A stretch of DNA of 64,000 nucleotides, from NCBI GenBank assembly GCA_029204225.1, contig CM055109.1:20704349-20768348 (forward strand), given 5' to 3'. Each line of letters begins with the position of its first letter. Positions within the stretch are counted from its first letter, which is position 1. The DNA comes from Diphasiastrum complanatum (Eukaryota > Streptophyta > Lycopodiopsida > Lycopodiales > Lycopodiaceae). Position numbers and translations under genes: made by a program. Positions 42,996 through 54,800 of this stretch are shown in pieces. Under the pieces are notes generated by a model. It had not been told where the DNA came from. It worked only from the letters and a program-made list of their open reading frames with translations, and did no database searches.

Positions 42996-43670
42996 TGTTA
43001 GTCGTCTATTACCAGAAAGACCAACTAGAAAGATCAGACAGAATGAATAATTAGCATAGCAATATTAACACAGATCTGAACACATAACAAAGAACTATAT
43101 CAGATTAAGTACATCAAGTATACATGTCAATAATGTGATAGAGAACAAGACAATAGAGGACGAAATCGTGTGCCCTACGAAGCTTATTCAATCTGTAAAG
43201 GAATGAAACCTTATTGCTGACAATCAAGAATCAATGCGCAAGGCATCTACTTCGTCTATCTCGCTGATAAGCTTCTGATGCTAGTTTGCATACACTCTCA
43301 TCTTTTTCGTCAAGACTCAATCGTCCAATACTCAACCTCTTGATCAACACTATCGTATCGCTCCGCGAAATGGTATTCAGCATCTATATATATACATAAT
43401 GTTACAGGTGTGCAGATGAAGAAAGTACAGGGTAGATGTGCTGTTTGTAAGAGATCGTGGGTGGCTGCAGTCGTTGTCCAGTCTGTTAGCGCAGCTGTGT
43501 GGGGTGAGCGTGAAGAGGGTGTGACGTCAGCCTTCGCTTTTCATCCTTTCATCGCCTGTGAGAATTTGCATGTTAATATGCAGACTGCGCGACAACGCGA
43601 GTAAATATGCAGCATGAATGGAGGCAGATTAAAGATGGGATTTGGGAGAGTAGAGGAAGCAAATCCTACA
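42996..43670 (-). mobile_element. 3' LTR of copia fragment E (675 bp)
   Basis: On - it runs from TGTAGGATTTGC to GACGACTAACA, with TG...CA ends. It is preceded by a purine tract. A TATATATA lies at about 43386-43394 (-), with GCAATAAGG further downstream as a possible polyadenylation signal. It follows the RNase H stop directly. The 5' LTR is not in the window. Confidence 0.82.
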
Positions 43671-43680
43671 CCCCCCCTTA
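43671..43680 (-). promoter_or_regulatory. Polypurine tract of copia fragment E
   Basis: On - TAAGGGGGGG abuts the LTR start TGTAGG. The RNase H stop codon TAA (43678-43680) is part of the tract. Confidence 0.8.
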
Positions 43681-44343
43681 ATCTGGATCTGTGAACACTT
43701 TGATCTTCAGACTAAGCAATGCACAAAACTTGTTGTGTGCATTAACACTGAGTTCTTTCGTGAATATGTCTGCAACCATGTCCTGCGTTCTGCAGTACGT
43801 TAAGCTTACTTCTTTGTCGAGAATCTTGCCCCTGATGTAGTGATATTTGATTTCAATGTGTTTACTCCTAGAGTGAAATCTAGGGTTGGCCGATAGGGCA
43901 ATAGCACTTTGATTATCACATAAAAGAATTGTAGGGCTGCACTGATTCAGATTAAGATCTGACAGCAAATTTCTCAACCAAAACGCTTCCTTGATAGATT
44001 GAGAAGCAGCAATGGATTCTGCTTCTGTAGAAGAAAGTGTGACAGAAGTTTGCTTATGACTGTTCCACGAGATAGGACCGCCGTTGAAGAAGAATGTAAA
44101 TCCAGATGTGGATTTACGATTGTCTACATCTCCTCTCCAGCTTGCATCGGAATAAACACTGAGTTGATGGAAATTGTCATTGCTGACTTCTCCATAGCAG
44201 ATGCATTGGTCCATAGTAGCTCGAATATATCTCATGACTCGAATAAGAGCCTTCCAATGGGCAATGCCGAGATTAGCCATGTATTGGCTGAGTGAGCTTA
44301 CAAAAAAAGAGATATTTGGTCTTGTACAGACCATTGCGTACAT
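43678..44343 (-). CDS. Copia fragment E: RT end and RNase H, 221 aa
   Basis: It starts inside the RT connection (MYAMVCTRPNISF, HWKALIRVMRYIRAT) and runs through an apparently intact copia RNase H: VYSDASWRGDVDNRKSTSGF, SVTLSSTEAESIAASQSI, LLCDNQSAIALS, RSKHIEIKYHYIRGKI and DMVADIFTKEL. RNase H removes the RNA strand during reverse transcription. The upstream sequence on - (about 44345-44460) is also RT C-terminus but contains stops. The RT catalytic region is missing. Confidence 0.9.
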   Translation of the reverse strand: MYAMVCTRPNISFFVSSLSQYMANLGIAHWKALIRVMRYIRATMDQCICYGEVSNDNFHQLSVYSDASWRGDVDNRKSTSGFTFFFNGGPISWNSHKQTSVTLSSTEAESIAASQSIKEAFWLRNLLSDLNLNQCSPTILLCDNQSAIALSANPRFHSRSKHIEIKYHYIRGKILDKEVSLTYCRTQDMVADIFTKELSVNAHNKFCALLSLKIKVFTDPD

Positions 44344-45790
44344 GAGAGATTCTAGTATCGATCAATAAGGGTATTCTCTCATTTGCTCCACTTCCTGCTT
44401 GGTCTGGGGACATTGGTCCTTTGACAGATGCAGGTTTGGATCCATTGGTGAGTGAGCTAATTTACAATTCATCAATGAAGGTTATAAAGTATTCTGGAGA
44501 ATTCATCAATGAAGGTTATAAAGTACTTGGCATCCTTCAGCGAAGGATTTGTCATCGGGCCACAAATATCTGAATGTACAACATCTAGCAATCCTCTAGC
44601 AACATGCTGATGGCTTGACTTAATGGTTTCCTAGTCTGTATACCAACTAGACAGTCTTGACAGACATGTAACTCGACTTTTTTGCGAGGATAGTCGAGAT
44701 CAAGAACAATAGATTGTCTAGACATTCGTTGTACAACAGCATGATTTAAATGACCAAGTCTATAATGCCAAAGTAAACCTTTATTTGAATGAATTGAAGT
44801 ACTGAGAGTCTGACTAGAGGCAAAAAAACAATGACTCAATTTATACAAGTATCCATGTCTCTTTCCGAGTGCTAGGATCTTGTCTGTCCTATCAACTACT
44901 TTACACTGATTTCATTCGAATTCTACTCTGTGTCCTAGATCTGTGATTCTGCTTACAGAGAGCAGATTTGTAGATAAATTTGGTACATAAAGACTTTAGA
45001 GAGTAGCTTAGACTTATCATTAGCAAAGCTTGATCTTACAGTGCCTTCACCTTTAATAGCCTGTGTGCTATTGTCACCAAGGTGGACATATTTCTGGGTA
45101 CTGTAAGGTGTATAGGACTTGAAACAGCCAATGAGGCTCGTCATATGCTGAGTGGCTCCAGAATCCAAGAGCCAAGAACTGTCGCCAGATGCTCCTTGAT
45201 GGTTGGTCATGAAGGCATCATGATCCGCTTCTTGAATAGGCTGTGGAGCTTCTGCAGCTGCATTTGCCACTCGATTCGACTGCCCCTTGCTGTTGTTCTT
45301 CACTTGAAGTATTCGACAATCTTGTATTTCGTGGTTCTTTCGTTTGCAGTAGCTGCAGAACTTCTTCTTTGTTTGCGGATTCGACTGTTCCTTGTGCTGA
45401 GCTGGTTTCTGGTTTGGCTTTGATTGCTTCGGGCCTTTCTTCTTCTGCTGCTTTGTCGTGCTCTTGCTGGCCTATAAGGTGTGAGAATCAACTGAGGAAC
45501 TCGAGGCTTCGTTCTTTCACATGTCTTCCTGCAACAACATAGTAATGACTCTCGAAAGAGTCAATTCTGAATGAGTCGTAATGATCATCACCCAGTTGTC
45601 GTAAGAACTTGGCAAGCTTGTAAGCAGTTGCATCACTGCGTCTTGATCGTCTATGACAGATCCAAGGCGGCTATTTGTCTTAGCAGGTTCTTGAATTGAT
45701 TAATGTGATTCTGCAGAGAATCACCATTCGTCATCTTCAGGGAGTAGAATTTCTTCCTAAGATATAGACTATTGCACTTAAAACTTTAGG
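44344..45790 (-). pseudogene. Copia fragment E: gag-protease-pre-integrase, then deletion
   Basis: On - from 45.77 kb: gag core (SLKMTNGDSLQNHINQFKNLL), an intact CX2CX4HX4C knuckle (CSYCKRKNHEIQDC, about 45330-45370), protease (SSWLLDSGATQHMT), a pre-integrase with intact HHCC elements (WHYRLGHLNHA, CQDCLVG) and the first integrase block, DVVHSDICGPM. After about 44.5 kb the integrase core and most of RT are missing, and the sequence passes into the RT C-terminus. The junction carries a 26-bp direct repeat (44466-44491 and 44500-44525). The 5' part of gag and the 5' LTR are also absent. Confidence 0.88.
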
Positions 45791-48651
45791 ATATGGACCG
45801 GTGAATTCCATGCTTAGATCATCACAATCTCATTGTATGTTGCCTATGTTGATATGAGTAAGTATGAGAACTATGAGCTCTTGGATCCATACGAAAGAAG
45901 GAGGCTATTCCATGACTCCAAATTGCAACTTTCATTAAAGAAAGTGTTAGAAACGGAGTAGAATTTGGAACTTCAAACATTGCACCACATGATTTGTGTT
46001 CTTGACAACTAATGTGCCACATCAACAAATCATGGGAGTTTGTTATATTCCCATGTCACTATTCTCCAAAATGTCCAAAACCACACAAACAAATGGATTA
46101 TGTACCCTCATGTTCGAATTGTTGACGACATATAAATATAGAATGTTTGAAATCTCATAAGACCAAATTTATGGTAAATAATGTACAAATGCCAACAAAA
46201 CTTGAAGTTGTGTCGAAACCAGTAGATGCAGTAATACAGAGAATATAACTTCTTAATGAAAAAGAAATGGAAGGCCAAGTGATATCAAAGATGTTAATCG
46301 AGTATCCACTAGAAGTAAAACATTGAAGCAAAGGACAACCAAAGAAGGCAAGTAAAAAATCCTCTGCACCAAAAATGACACCAAAACAAAAATGGTCTAC
46401 GATTTCTATGGTTCGAGCTTGCCTCTATGATGGTTCCATATAATAGCACCATTCAAAAAAATGTTGAAATCAATGCCAATAGATATATAGAGGAAAAACA
46501 AATCAATATAAAAAAACCTCTATTTTTCAATGCAAAACCCAAATTTAATGGAGGATATATTAACAAAATTCTATAAGCACTAAGAGATACAAAATAGTAG
46601 CTAGCAATAGGGCTTTTCTGGTACTACTTGGGATAGCATCAACCTCTACAATGAATCATTTACTAAGACTTGAATTTCAAGGTAGCACAAAGTCATACTC
46701 TAGTAAAAAAAAAGGATACAAAAATTGACTTACAAGTCAAATTAGTAAAAAATTGTTGTAGCCAAGAGCGATTTCTTATTCAAAAGTTCAATGAAATTTT
46801 CAAAGTCTCGACATCATCAACAAGCATAAAAACATTTTAGTGTCTCATCAAATAGTGTGAAGTTAGGTAGCATATCACTAATAACCACAAAACTATCCAT
46901 TGGCTTCTACATGCTTCTTGCACGACTACCTCTATAAACATTTGAACCATTCTAAGGTAATCATTGGTAGCCATAACTTGTTGTATTTGAACTTGCCCCA
47001 TAGGTGTGCATGTGAAAACAAAATGTGTGCCAACATGACTCTTGAAAATCTTGCTCACAAACTAAAGCTCTACCGCCCATATTTTAGATTCTAATAGCTT
47101 AGAATAAACATAACCCACTGCTCATGACTTACAAGTTACATGTGGACTAATGCTAGTACCAAACCTATTGGCATTTTGTGAAATGAGACACAATCCTTTT
47201 TCATTTTGCAATCACTTTATTGAAACGAATGAAAAAAAAAAAAAATTCAATCAATTATGTATGAAATATCTAATCTTTTTGTCATGATTTAATCCATAAG
47301 CCCAACTATACATAAATTAACTATGACAGTCCATTTATTGAAGCTCTCAAGCTACATGACCAATTGTGGACAACAAAAACCAACCTTGAAAGGATGTTCA
47401 TTGTTAACATAGGCATTCACCCTAATTAGGCCTAACGACATTGATTAATTCCCACTCAAATTGTTGCAAATTCTCACACATAATTTCAAATCTTGCACAA
47501 GCATATCTTGATTTTTCAATTCCGACAAACATGTTATGATAAAGCCATTGTAGAGAGTTCTTAGCGGGCCATGTGGATGTCAAAAGGCAAGGGAAGAAAA
47601 ACAAAAGAATCTTTCCACTAGATGTTTTTGGAACTTACAGTTTTTCTAGTGTCAAAAAATGTATTTGCATCAACTTTGGAAGACTACACTCCACTACCCT
47701 ACTCTCATACATTGCATTATGATTTAATTCAAACTAAGACAATGCAAATGTAAATTAAGTAGATTGTTGATAATCATGCTATGGTAGCCACGACTCCATA
47801 CCAAATTGGAAGCTCATAAGAAGGTACCTTTAAAAAATCAATCAAAACCATTACATATTTGTACAATGAAGAAACAAAATTGTTGTAGCTAAATTTGATC
47901 TAGTTAAAATCAAACTTTGTGATTCTTATGGTTTAACATAAGATGAGACATGAAATCTTGAACTTCATGCAATTTGCCCAAAAAGTCTTAGACCATCAAC
48001 GCATCACATTATGCATAATGTGATTTGATGACGATCTAGAGTCCCTTCATGGGTGGACTCCATAAAATGGTTGTCTCATGTTATGTCATGTTCTATTTTC
48101 GACTTAGCATTGATGTAATTTTTCTTGATTTATAATTAAAAAAAACCAATTATGTTATGTGAAACACTTCTAATCTTTTTATGTCTTGGTCAAGCAAGAT
48201 GATGGCAAATACACCAATGCAATCCACCATGGTTGTCAAACAGTGACATAAGTGACTAACGATTCTTTGTTTTCTTGAATTTTAGGACACCACTTTTACT
48301 ATCTATAATATTCATCCTCGATTAAGCGACAGACCTCCAAAGATCAAAATTTTAAAAACAATGAGCCACACAAAAGAGAATATACAAGAAACAATTATTA
48401 ACATTTCCATATTAGTAGTGTCATATTCATAAAAGTTTCTTTGGTCCCAAATTTGAGCCTCCCCTTACAAACCAAGAAGCATATTTATCCCATTGTGCTT
48501 CTCATTTTCTTTTGTGAATATTCTACCAACAATACTAATAGACTTTGAGAATTATTTATTTTTTTAGCATCATTGCTTCCACATAGCTCCCCTAATGATG
48601 CACAACGCATTCTTCAATTAGCTTTATCAACAGCCTCTCAATTCAATGTTT
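45791..48651. other. Intergenic, no gene recognised
   Basis: AT-rich and stop-rich, with short motif-free frames only (for example 46837-47058 on -). No element boundary is identified. Confidence 0.5.
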
Positions 48652-48819
48652 CCTCGAAACGTGTTTCGAACACTGAAACACGTACGAAACGACCTTATTT
48701 TGAAACGTCGTTTCAACATTCGAAATGACTGTAAAAAAAGGCAAATTATTTTGTGAATACCATGTGGTCCCGAGGGCTGGGTCCTCATACCTTTTGGCAC
48801 GTGCGAGCGCGCGCGCGCG

Positions 48820-48896
<77 letters not shown>

Positions 48897-48962
48897 AGTG
48901 TGTGGAGACTCGAAAGGGAGAGTGTGTGTGAGTGTGAGACTTTAGTGTGGTGAGTGTGGTGA

Positions 48963-49022
<60 letters not shown>

Positions 49023-49755
49023 ACGTGTGACTGCTTTATATTAGTACTTTGTAGATATCTCAGCATGGATGATAGTGGCATATTGTAGGCTCTAGCATAG
49101 TAGTTATACATATGACTCATGGGGCCTCAGGCCTGAGCCTTGAGGCCACGCTTGACACTATGTTATTTATGCTTTTACTTTAAAGACTACAGTTTAAACT
49201 TTTGACTATTGAATTGTAATTTGTGATTTGTCAGTGGTCACTAGTCAGTACATTGTATAGTTATAACTTTAGAATTTATAATTTATGGAAGTTCTTGGAT
49301 GTTTGATGTGTTGCGTGCATAGAAGTGATTGTTGACACGTTATCGAGTACCTATTACCATGTGGCAATGGGCATGCAAACCCTCGCGAGCTAAACTTCTT
49401 GTTCTCTCAATACTTACAAGTTACAAGACTTTGAAGATGATGATGGTCATGTCTTTGCATGCTTCCTGAATGCACCTATGACTTCAGCATGATTTCTCAA
49501 GGGCCATAAGCTTTCTACTGACAACGGGCATGAACAGCCTATCCATGACAATATCAATAATTGACTAAGGAAAGTGACCATAGTCACCATACACAATTTC
49601 TCCTCTTGAAATTGCATTCTCTAAAGCATTCTCATGAAATTGGATGTATCTACTTGGTACTAGACTTTCTATGACATGTGTAAACCCCAAAAACCCTTAA
49701 AAAATTTCCCATTTCAAACCTGAACCAGCCATTTCAAACACGTTTTGAAACGATG
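48652..49755. mobile_element. Possible ~1.1-kb element with GAAAC/GTTTC-rich ends
   Basis: The left end (48652-48730) is a cluster of self-complementary words: CGAAACGTGTTTCGAACACTG, GAAACACGTACGAAACG, GAAACGTCGTTTC. The right end (49711-49755) has CATTTCAAACACGTTTTGAAACG. Similar ends occur at 56310-56800. The interior holds the GC/GA and GT arrays and no ORF of note. Boundaries are not exact. Confidence 0.35.
48807..49020. repeat. (GC)n, (GA)n and (GT)n arrays
   Basis: GC at 48807-48820, pure GA at 48823-48894, a 70-bp degenerate GTG-rich spacer, then pure GT at 48967-49020. The open frames across it are repeat artefacts. Confidence 0.97.
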
Positions 49756-49775
49756 TACCATGAAAAAATGATCCA

Positions 49776-50085
49776 ATTCAGCACTCCTGTTCTCTTCTAC
49801 CTACTCTTCAGCAATACTATTTACACTCTTGGAAAATCTGATTACTCTTTTAGCAAATTTGAATCTGCAAAAAACACCTCTTAGTGGAGATCAAAAAGAT
49901 CCATTGGGACATTCAACAGCCCCTGATTCATTCAAGTTATACCAGATTCAGCACTCGTGTTCTCTTCTACCTACTCTTCAGCAATACTATTTACACTCCT
50001 GGAAAATCTGATTACTCTTTTAGCAGATTTAAATCTGCAAAAAACACCTATTAGTGGAGATCAAAAAGATCCATTGGGACATTCA
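49776..50085. repeat. Tandem duplication, 140-bp units spaced 170 bp
   Basis: 49776-49915 and 49946-50085 are nearly identical: both start ATTCAGCACTC and end CCATTGGGACATTCA, with about five substitutions. They are separated by 30 bp. This is a recent local duplication. Confidence 0.92.
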
Positions 50086-50260
50086 CCTCAACACTCAAAT
50101 GGTAATACGCAATTGTAAAATCATAGGGAGGAACCCTTCCAGATGACTGAACCAAAAGTTCTAAAATAGAATTGATTGTTAATATTTTATTAAGTAAGAT
50201 GAAAATTACACTTGGAAAACTTCTGCCAAAGAAATCCTGACAGGGTGTTTATTTGAAAAA

Positions 50261-50394
50261 ATGTCAACGGCATCTCGGGAGCCATTATATCGTGCTGGAT
50301 TTGAAGAGTTCAATGATATTCTTAGCATTGGAGTAGCTCGGGAGAGTGCACAACATAACATCACACTTCTCATCAAACATAAGTTGTTTGATTA
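50261..50394 (+). CDS. Short hypothetical ORF, 44 codons
   Basis: ATG 50261 opens MSTASREPLYRAGFEEF and ends at TAA after IKHKLFD. The composition is protein-like, but there is no recognised domain. Sequence further right (50796-51229) has two overlapping frames with GFPNPAKVSSNKEAH and ANACSKCSIN stretches that may be a decayed coding segment. Support is low. Confidence 0.2.
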
Positions 50395-51267
50395 AAAAAC
50401 AGTGGTCATAGATGAAGGATCAGGTGTTTCCAGCAGGATCTTAAGAATTACATAAGGCGATATTTACAAGGCAAATCAATGAAGGTTCCTACAGTACCAC
50501 AAAAATGGAGAGACGAGGGATGCAATGATAGACTTTTTTTCTTAATCATGCCTCCGTCTTGTTTTCAGACTGGCAAAAATATAGATGAAAATTTTATTAC
50601 CTACAAAATTTAGAATGAATTCAAGGCTTATGAAGTTGGTGGTGTCCAAAACTTGCATTCCATCAATCTCATCTCCACCACCAATATGGAGAACCCACAA
50701 AGCTAATCTCCAAATATTGTGAACCTTATGGTATCAATCACTATAATACTAAGCTCTCATGCCTGAATTCTTACCAAGCCCACCACGCTGTTATCTTGTT
50801 ACAAGCCCTACTGTACATTTATGGTAATCCCATGTCTACACTTTTACCAGGAAGAAGGCTCTTGTCCACACTGACAGGGAAGACCTGCACCACCTTTCTG
50901 TGGGTTTTCCAAATCCAGCTAAGGTGTCTTCAAATAAAGAGGCACACTGCCACGGGAAATATAAAATACAAAACCATCACATGTCAAGGACTGGAGAGAA
51001 ACAGACTAATAGAGAAGCAAATGCCTGTTCAAAGTGCAGCATCAACATGCTTACGGTCCAAAAAAGAGACAGGATGACATTTTCATATTATTATTGTATT
51101 CAAACAAAATCCATCTGGCACAGTGACAGAACTCTCGATGACCCATCTGGGACTATCAGACCAAGTAATATAATTTATGCAACAGTCCATTTGATGAGGG
51201 TGGCATACTTCAGTAACATACAGGATTAGTGAGATATCACCAATACTGCACAAGTGTAGGTTCCTGC

Positions 51268-51508
51268 CATAGAATTAATGAACCGTGGGTGGTTCACCAC
51301 GGTTCTGAGAACCGTACGGTTCTCAAATTTTTTGGCCAGAACCGTGGTGAACTGTGTCGTTATTAATAGTTTATTTTTTTTATTTTTTTTAGTTCACTTT
51401 TTATCAAACACTAATTAATTAATTATTTATTTATTTATGATGAACCGCACTACGGTTCATGAACCGTGGTATGGTTCACCCCACGGTTCTGAGAACCGTG
51501 GGTACTAT
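51268..51508. mobile_element. Short GAACCGTGG palindromic element with 9-bp direct repeats
   Basis: A 241-bp segment is flanked by GGTTCCTGC on both sides (51259-51267 and 51509-51517), like a 9-bp target duplication of a Mutator-type element. Both ends contain nested inverted copies of GAACCGTGG/CCACGGTTC; the middle is AT-rich with TTAATTAATTAATT. It lies just 3' of the CPSF100 stop, probably in its 3' flank. Terminal inverted repeats beyond the nested words are short. Confidence 0.45.
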
Positions 51509-51715
51509 GGTTCCTGCAAAAGGGATTAAAAGGGTTTGGGTGTTTAATTCACGCAGAGGTGCATGATTCATAAAAGATCACACCAGCACCAAAAATGAAG
51601 AAATTAAGTGAGACATACCAATATTTACTGGAAGACGTATTGACATTTTTCTCCAAAAAGTCACATGTAAAAATTCACAGCTTTTGATGAGGGAAACTCC
51701 ATTCTTTTAAAAGCA

Positions 51716-51808
51716 TTACAACACATAGTATTGTGAATAAAGCAGTTCACGTATCTTGTAGTACTCTTCTGATAATGGTCCCTCAATAACCAGTTGCTGA
51801 TTCCCACT
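51716..51808 (-). CDS. CPSF100: CPSF100 last exon with stop
   Basis: 93 bp, 30 codons from SGNQQLVIEGPL to SQYYVL, then TAA. The acceptor is ATTGCAG. The 3' untranslated region runs leftward; an AATTAAA-like element near 51550 may serve polyadenylation. Confidence 0.95.
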   Translation of the reverse strand, partial: SGNQQLVIEGPLSEEYYKIRELLYSQYYVL

Positions 51809-54800
51809 CTGCAATAAACAAGATGGGGCATGAAGGTCAAAGACCAAAAGCATACAAGAAGGATTTGTCAACAATTGCATCCTATTAAAAATACAAAGGA
51901 TCAAACAAGCAGTTTTTACCTTCCGTACAGCAATACTGTCACCACATCGCAAGACACCACCTGTGAATTCTGCCTGCAACATGTATAAGAGTACAAGTTG
52001 AATTGGTATTCAGCCTTTTATACTTCAAAAATATTTATATTTATGTGATTCTATCTAGAGTATGTATGAATCATAGATGCCCAGAAACGCGTTTCTGGGA
52101 GAACGCGTTTCTGAAACCGCGTTTCTCCTCCCAGAAATGTGTTAAAAGCAAAAAACAGTTTATCAAAAAAAAATTGCCCATCTTCACAGCCAGAATCGCA
52201 CCAGCTGTGGAGGAGCTAAACTTTTTTATTTTGATCTAAAAGTGTCCGATCGAGGCGTCTGCATAGTCGGCAGGCATCTACTTGGCGATACGGAGGTGGT
52301 GTGCACGGTGCCAGGGGGATCTGAGCTTTGCGAAGATCGAAACGATCAGTTTTCGATTTTTGGTAAGTGTAGGCTTGCTTTTGCAAGTGTTGACATTGAG
52401 CTGTAGGCAACCAAATCAAGCATAGTTTGAACCATTACGGCACGCCTTGCGAGATTTGAACACCACAATCCAAATGCTTGTTTTTTTTTGCCATTTTCAG
52501 AAAATGACTTGTGGGCAACCAATTCAGGTGATGTCTGAGCCTAGAATGCATTTCCACATGCCCGCACAGACTCCTGTGACCTCCGTTCTGCCCGTCTACG
52601 TCCGTACCACAAATTTCAATTTTCTGCCCGTCTACTCCATGTTTTTTCGGGTTTAGGCGTAGAGCATCGTGCAAGCATCCGCCAGTAGCGTGGTTTAGGC
52701 CTGCACTGGACTCCTTTACGCCTGCAAGGACTCCCACGCTAGCGCCAGTCGCCCGTTTTTGCTCACACTGGAATTATTCTATCCCTCGCCCTAGTCTCGT
52801 GTGTTTTTTGGCACTTGCTATGATTTTACTAGAATCAATGTGACGCGTGCTCGGATGTGTTCAGCTCTGTTTTAGGCTGGTAATGTTTTTCAATGCAGTG
52901 TGTTTTCTTCTACTGAACGGTTGCCTGCTTGTTTTTGTTCGCAAGTTTGATCTCGTGTTGACACGATGCCGGTGCAGGGCCGAGGCCTTTGGGGCGAGGT
53001 TGAGCTTACTGAGGGGGATGTGGCTAAACACCATGGCACGGGAGTCCGTAGATGGAGATGCTTGCATTGTGGTGGTCTCTTCACAGGATCACTTATCAGG
53101 GTTAGGGCTCACTTACTGAGGGTCCGAGGGCCGGGTGGGCGGGCATTGGGCATATCTGATTGCCCCAGGATTTCTGATGAGGAGAGAGAGAGGTTGTCTA
53201 TTATGTACGGGCACGGTGGTGCATCACAGGTTTCCGAACAGGGACAGGGAGCAAGAGCAGCTGCAGGTTCACAGGCAGGGCCCACAGGTAGGAAGGCAGG
53301 CACGGCCTACTACGGGTGCAGAGCCTAGTACAGCATGTTCTGGGCAGGGTTTAGGTGCAGTGCGTGGTCCAGGAGGGGCCACTCCAGTTCCACCCGCAGC
53401 AGCAGGGCTTAGTTCAGAGGGGAGAGCGTCACATGAGCAGGTTGGATCAGCTGCAGCGGGTCCTTCTCGTCCCTCCTCTTCTTCGGCGGCAGATGCAGCA
53501 CATGGTTCGACAGGTCCTCCCAGAGAGAGTGATACACCCACAGATCAGCCATCCGGTTCACGTGTTAGACCACGAGCGCCATGTGCACAGCAGAGAGAGG
53601 TTAGGCCCAGACAGCAGACCCTTCATCGATGCGGGTGGCAGAGAGAGCAGCATGCCCAGTGCACTCGACTTGCTGGTCAGTTAGAGCTAAGGTGTTGGAT
53701 TTTATGAAGTTTTTTTTCATGATATTTGATGTTGATATTATTTGCTCAACTCATCTAGTTATTTTGCATGCTTGCCAAATTTGAAATAGATCTACAAGTT
53801 ACTCTTTTGGAGTACATCAACTCACTCCTATTTACAACCGAGTGTGACTAGCCTCCAATAAAAAATTTGATGTCCAAGCTTCTTGGAGCATTTGATGCTC
53901 AAAAAAGTCAAAAAGGGAAATTGTATAATTCACAATCTGAATAGATAAGAATTTTTAGGACCCCATCCTCACATAAGCTACTTAACTAGTTGATATTAAT
54001 GAGCAAGTTCAAGCATAAGGTTCATCATTTGTTTTGAAAATAACCCCTTAAACCATAACGCTTGGTAGGGTCACTTATTTTCTAAGATTTGCCTCTCGGT
54101 TTTTTCCTCAATTCTTTTAGCAAAGTGCACATTCTCATTTCCACATTACATGCTTTCTTACGCTAAGATTAAAATCCATCATGCTAAGGGGTTCGAGTGC
54201 ACTAAAACTCGGTATATCAAATCAAGGCTTTACAAAAAAGGGTACCTAAGGAACAGTATATCAGTTTAGGGCTTCACAAAGAAAGGTACCTAAGGAATGG
54301 TAACTAGGGCTTCACAAAGAAAGGTACCTGAGGAACAGTTACCATTCCTTAGGTACCTTTCCTTGTGAAGCCCTAAACTGATATACTTGTGAGCTTAAAA
54401 ACACAAAAAGGAATAGAAACCCTTCTTTATGCACGAACTTAGAATAGGAACAAGAACAAGAACTTAGGTACAGGAATAGAAACTTAGGTACCTTAGGAAC
54501 TTGTGAGCTTAAAAACACAAAAAGGAATAGAAACCCTTTTTTATGCACGAACGTAAACACTTAAGAACTTAGAAATAGGAACAAGAACAGGAACTTAGGT
54601 ACAGGAATAGAAACTTAGGAACTTAGGAACAGGAACAAGAACGAAAACCCTTTTTTACGCACAAACCTAAGAACTTAGGAACTTAGGAACAAGAACAAGA
54701 ACATAAACTCTTTCCTTATGCAGAAAACCCCTTTATAGGAACCTTAAAACCTTCTTTTAATCATTTTTATGAATGCAGTTTTCACCCCTCTAAAATCAGG

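Noticed and set aside
48753-49120. Arg/Glu-rich and His/Thr-rich frames
   Set aside because: They are translations of the GA and GT dinucleotide arrays.
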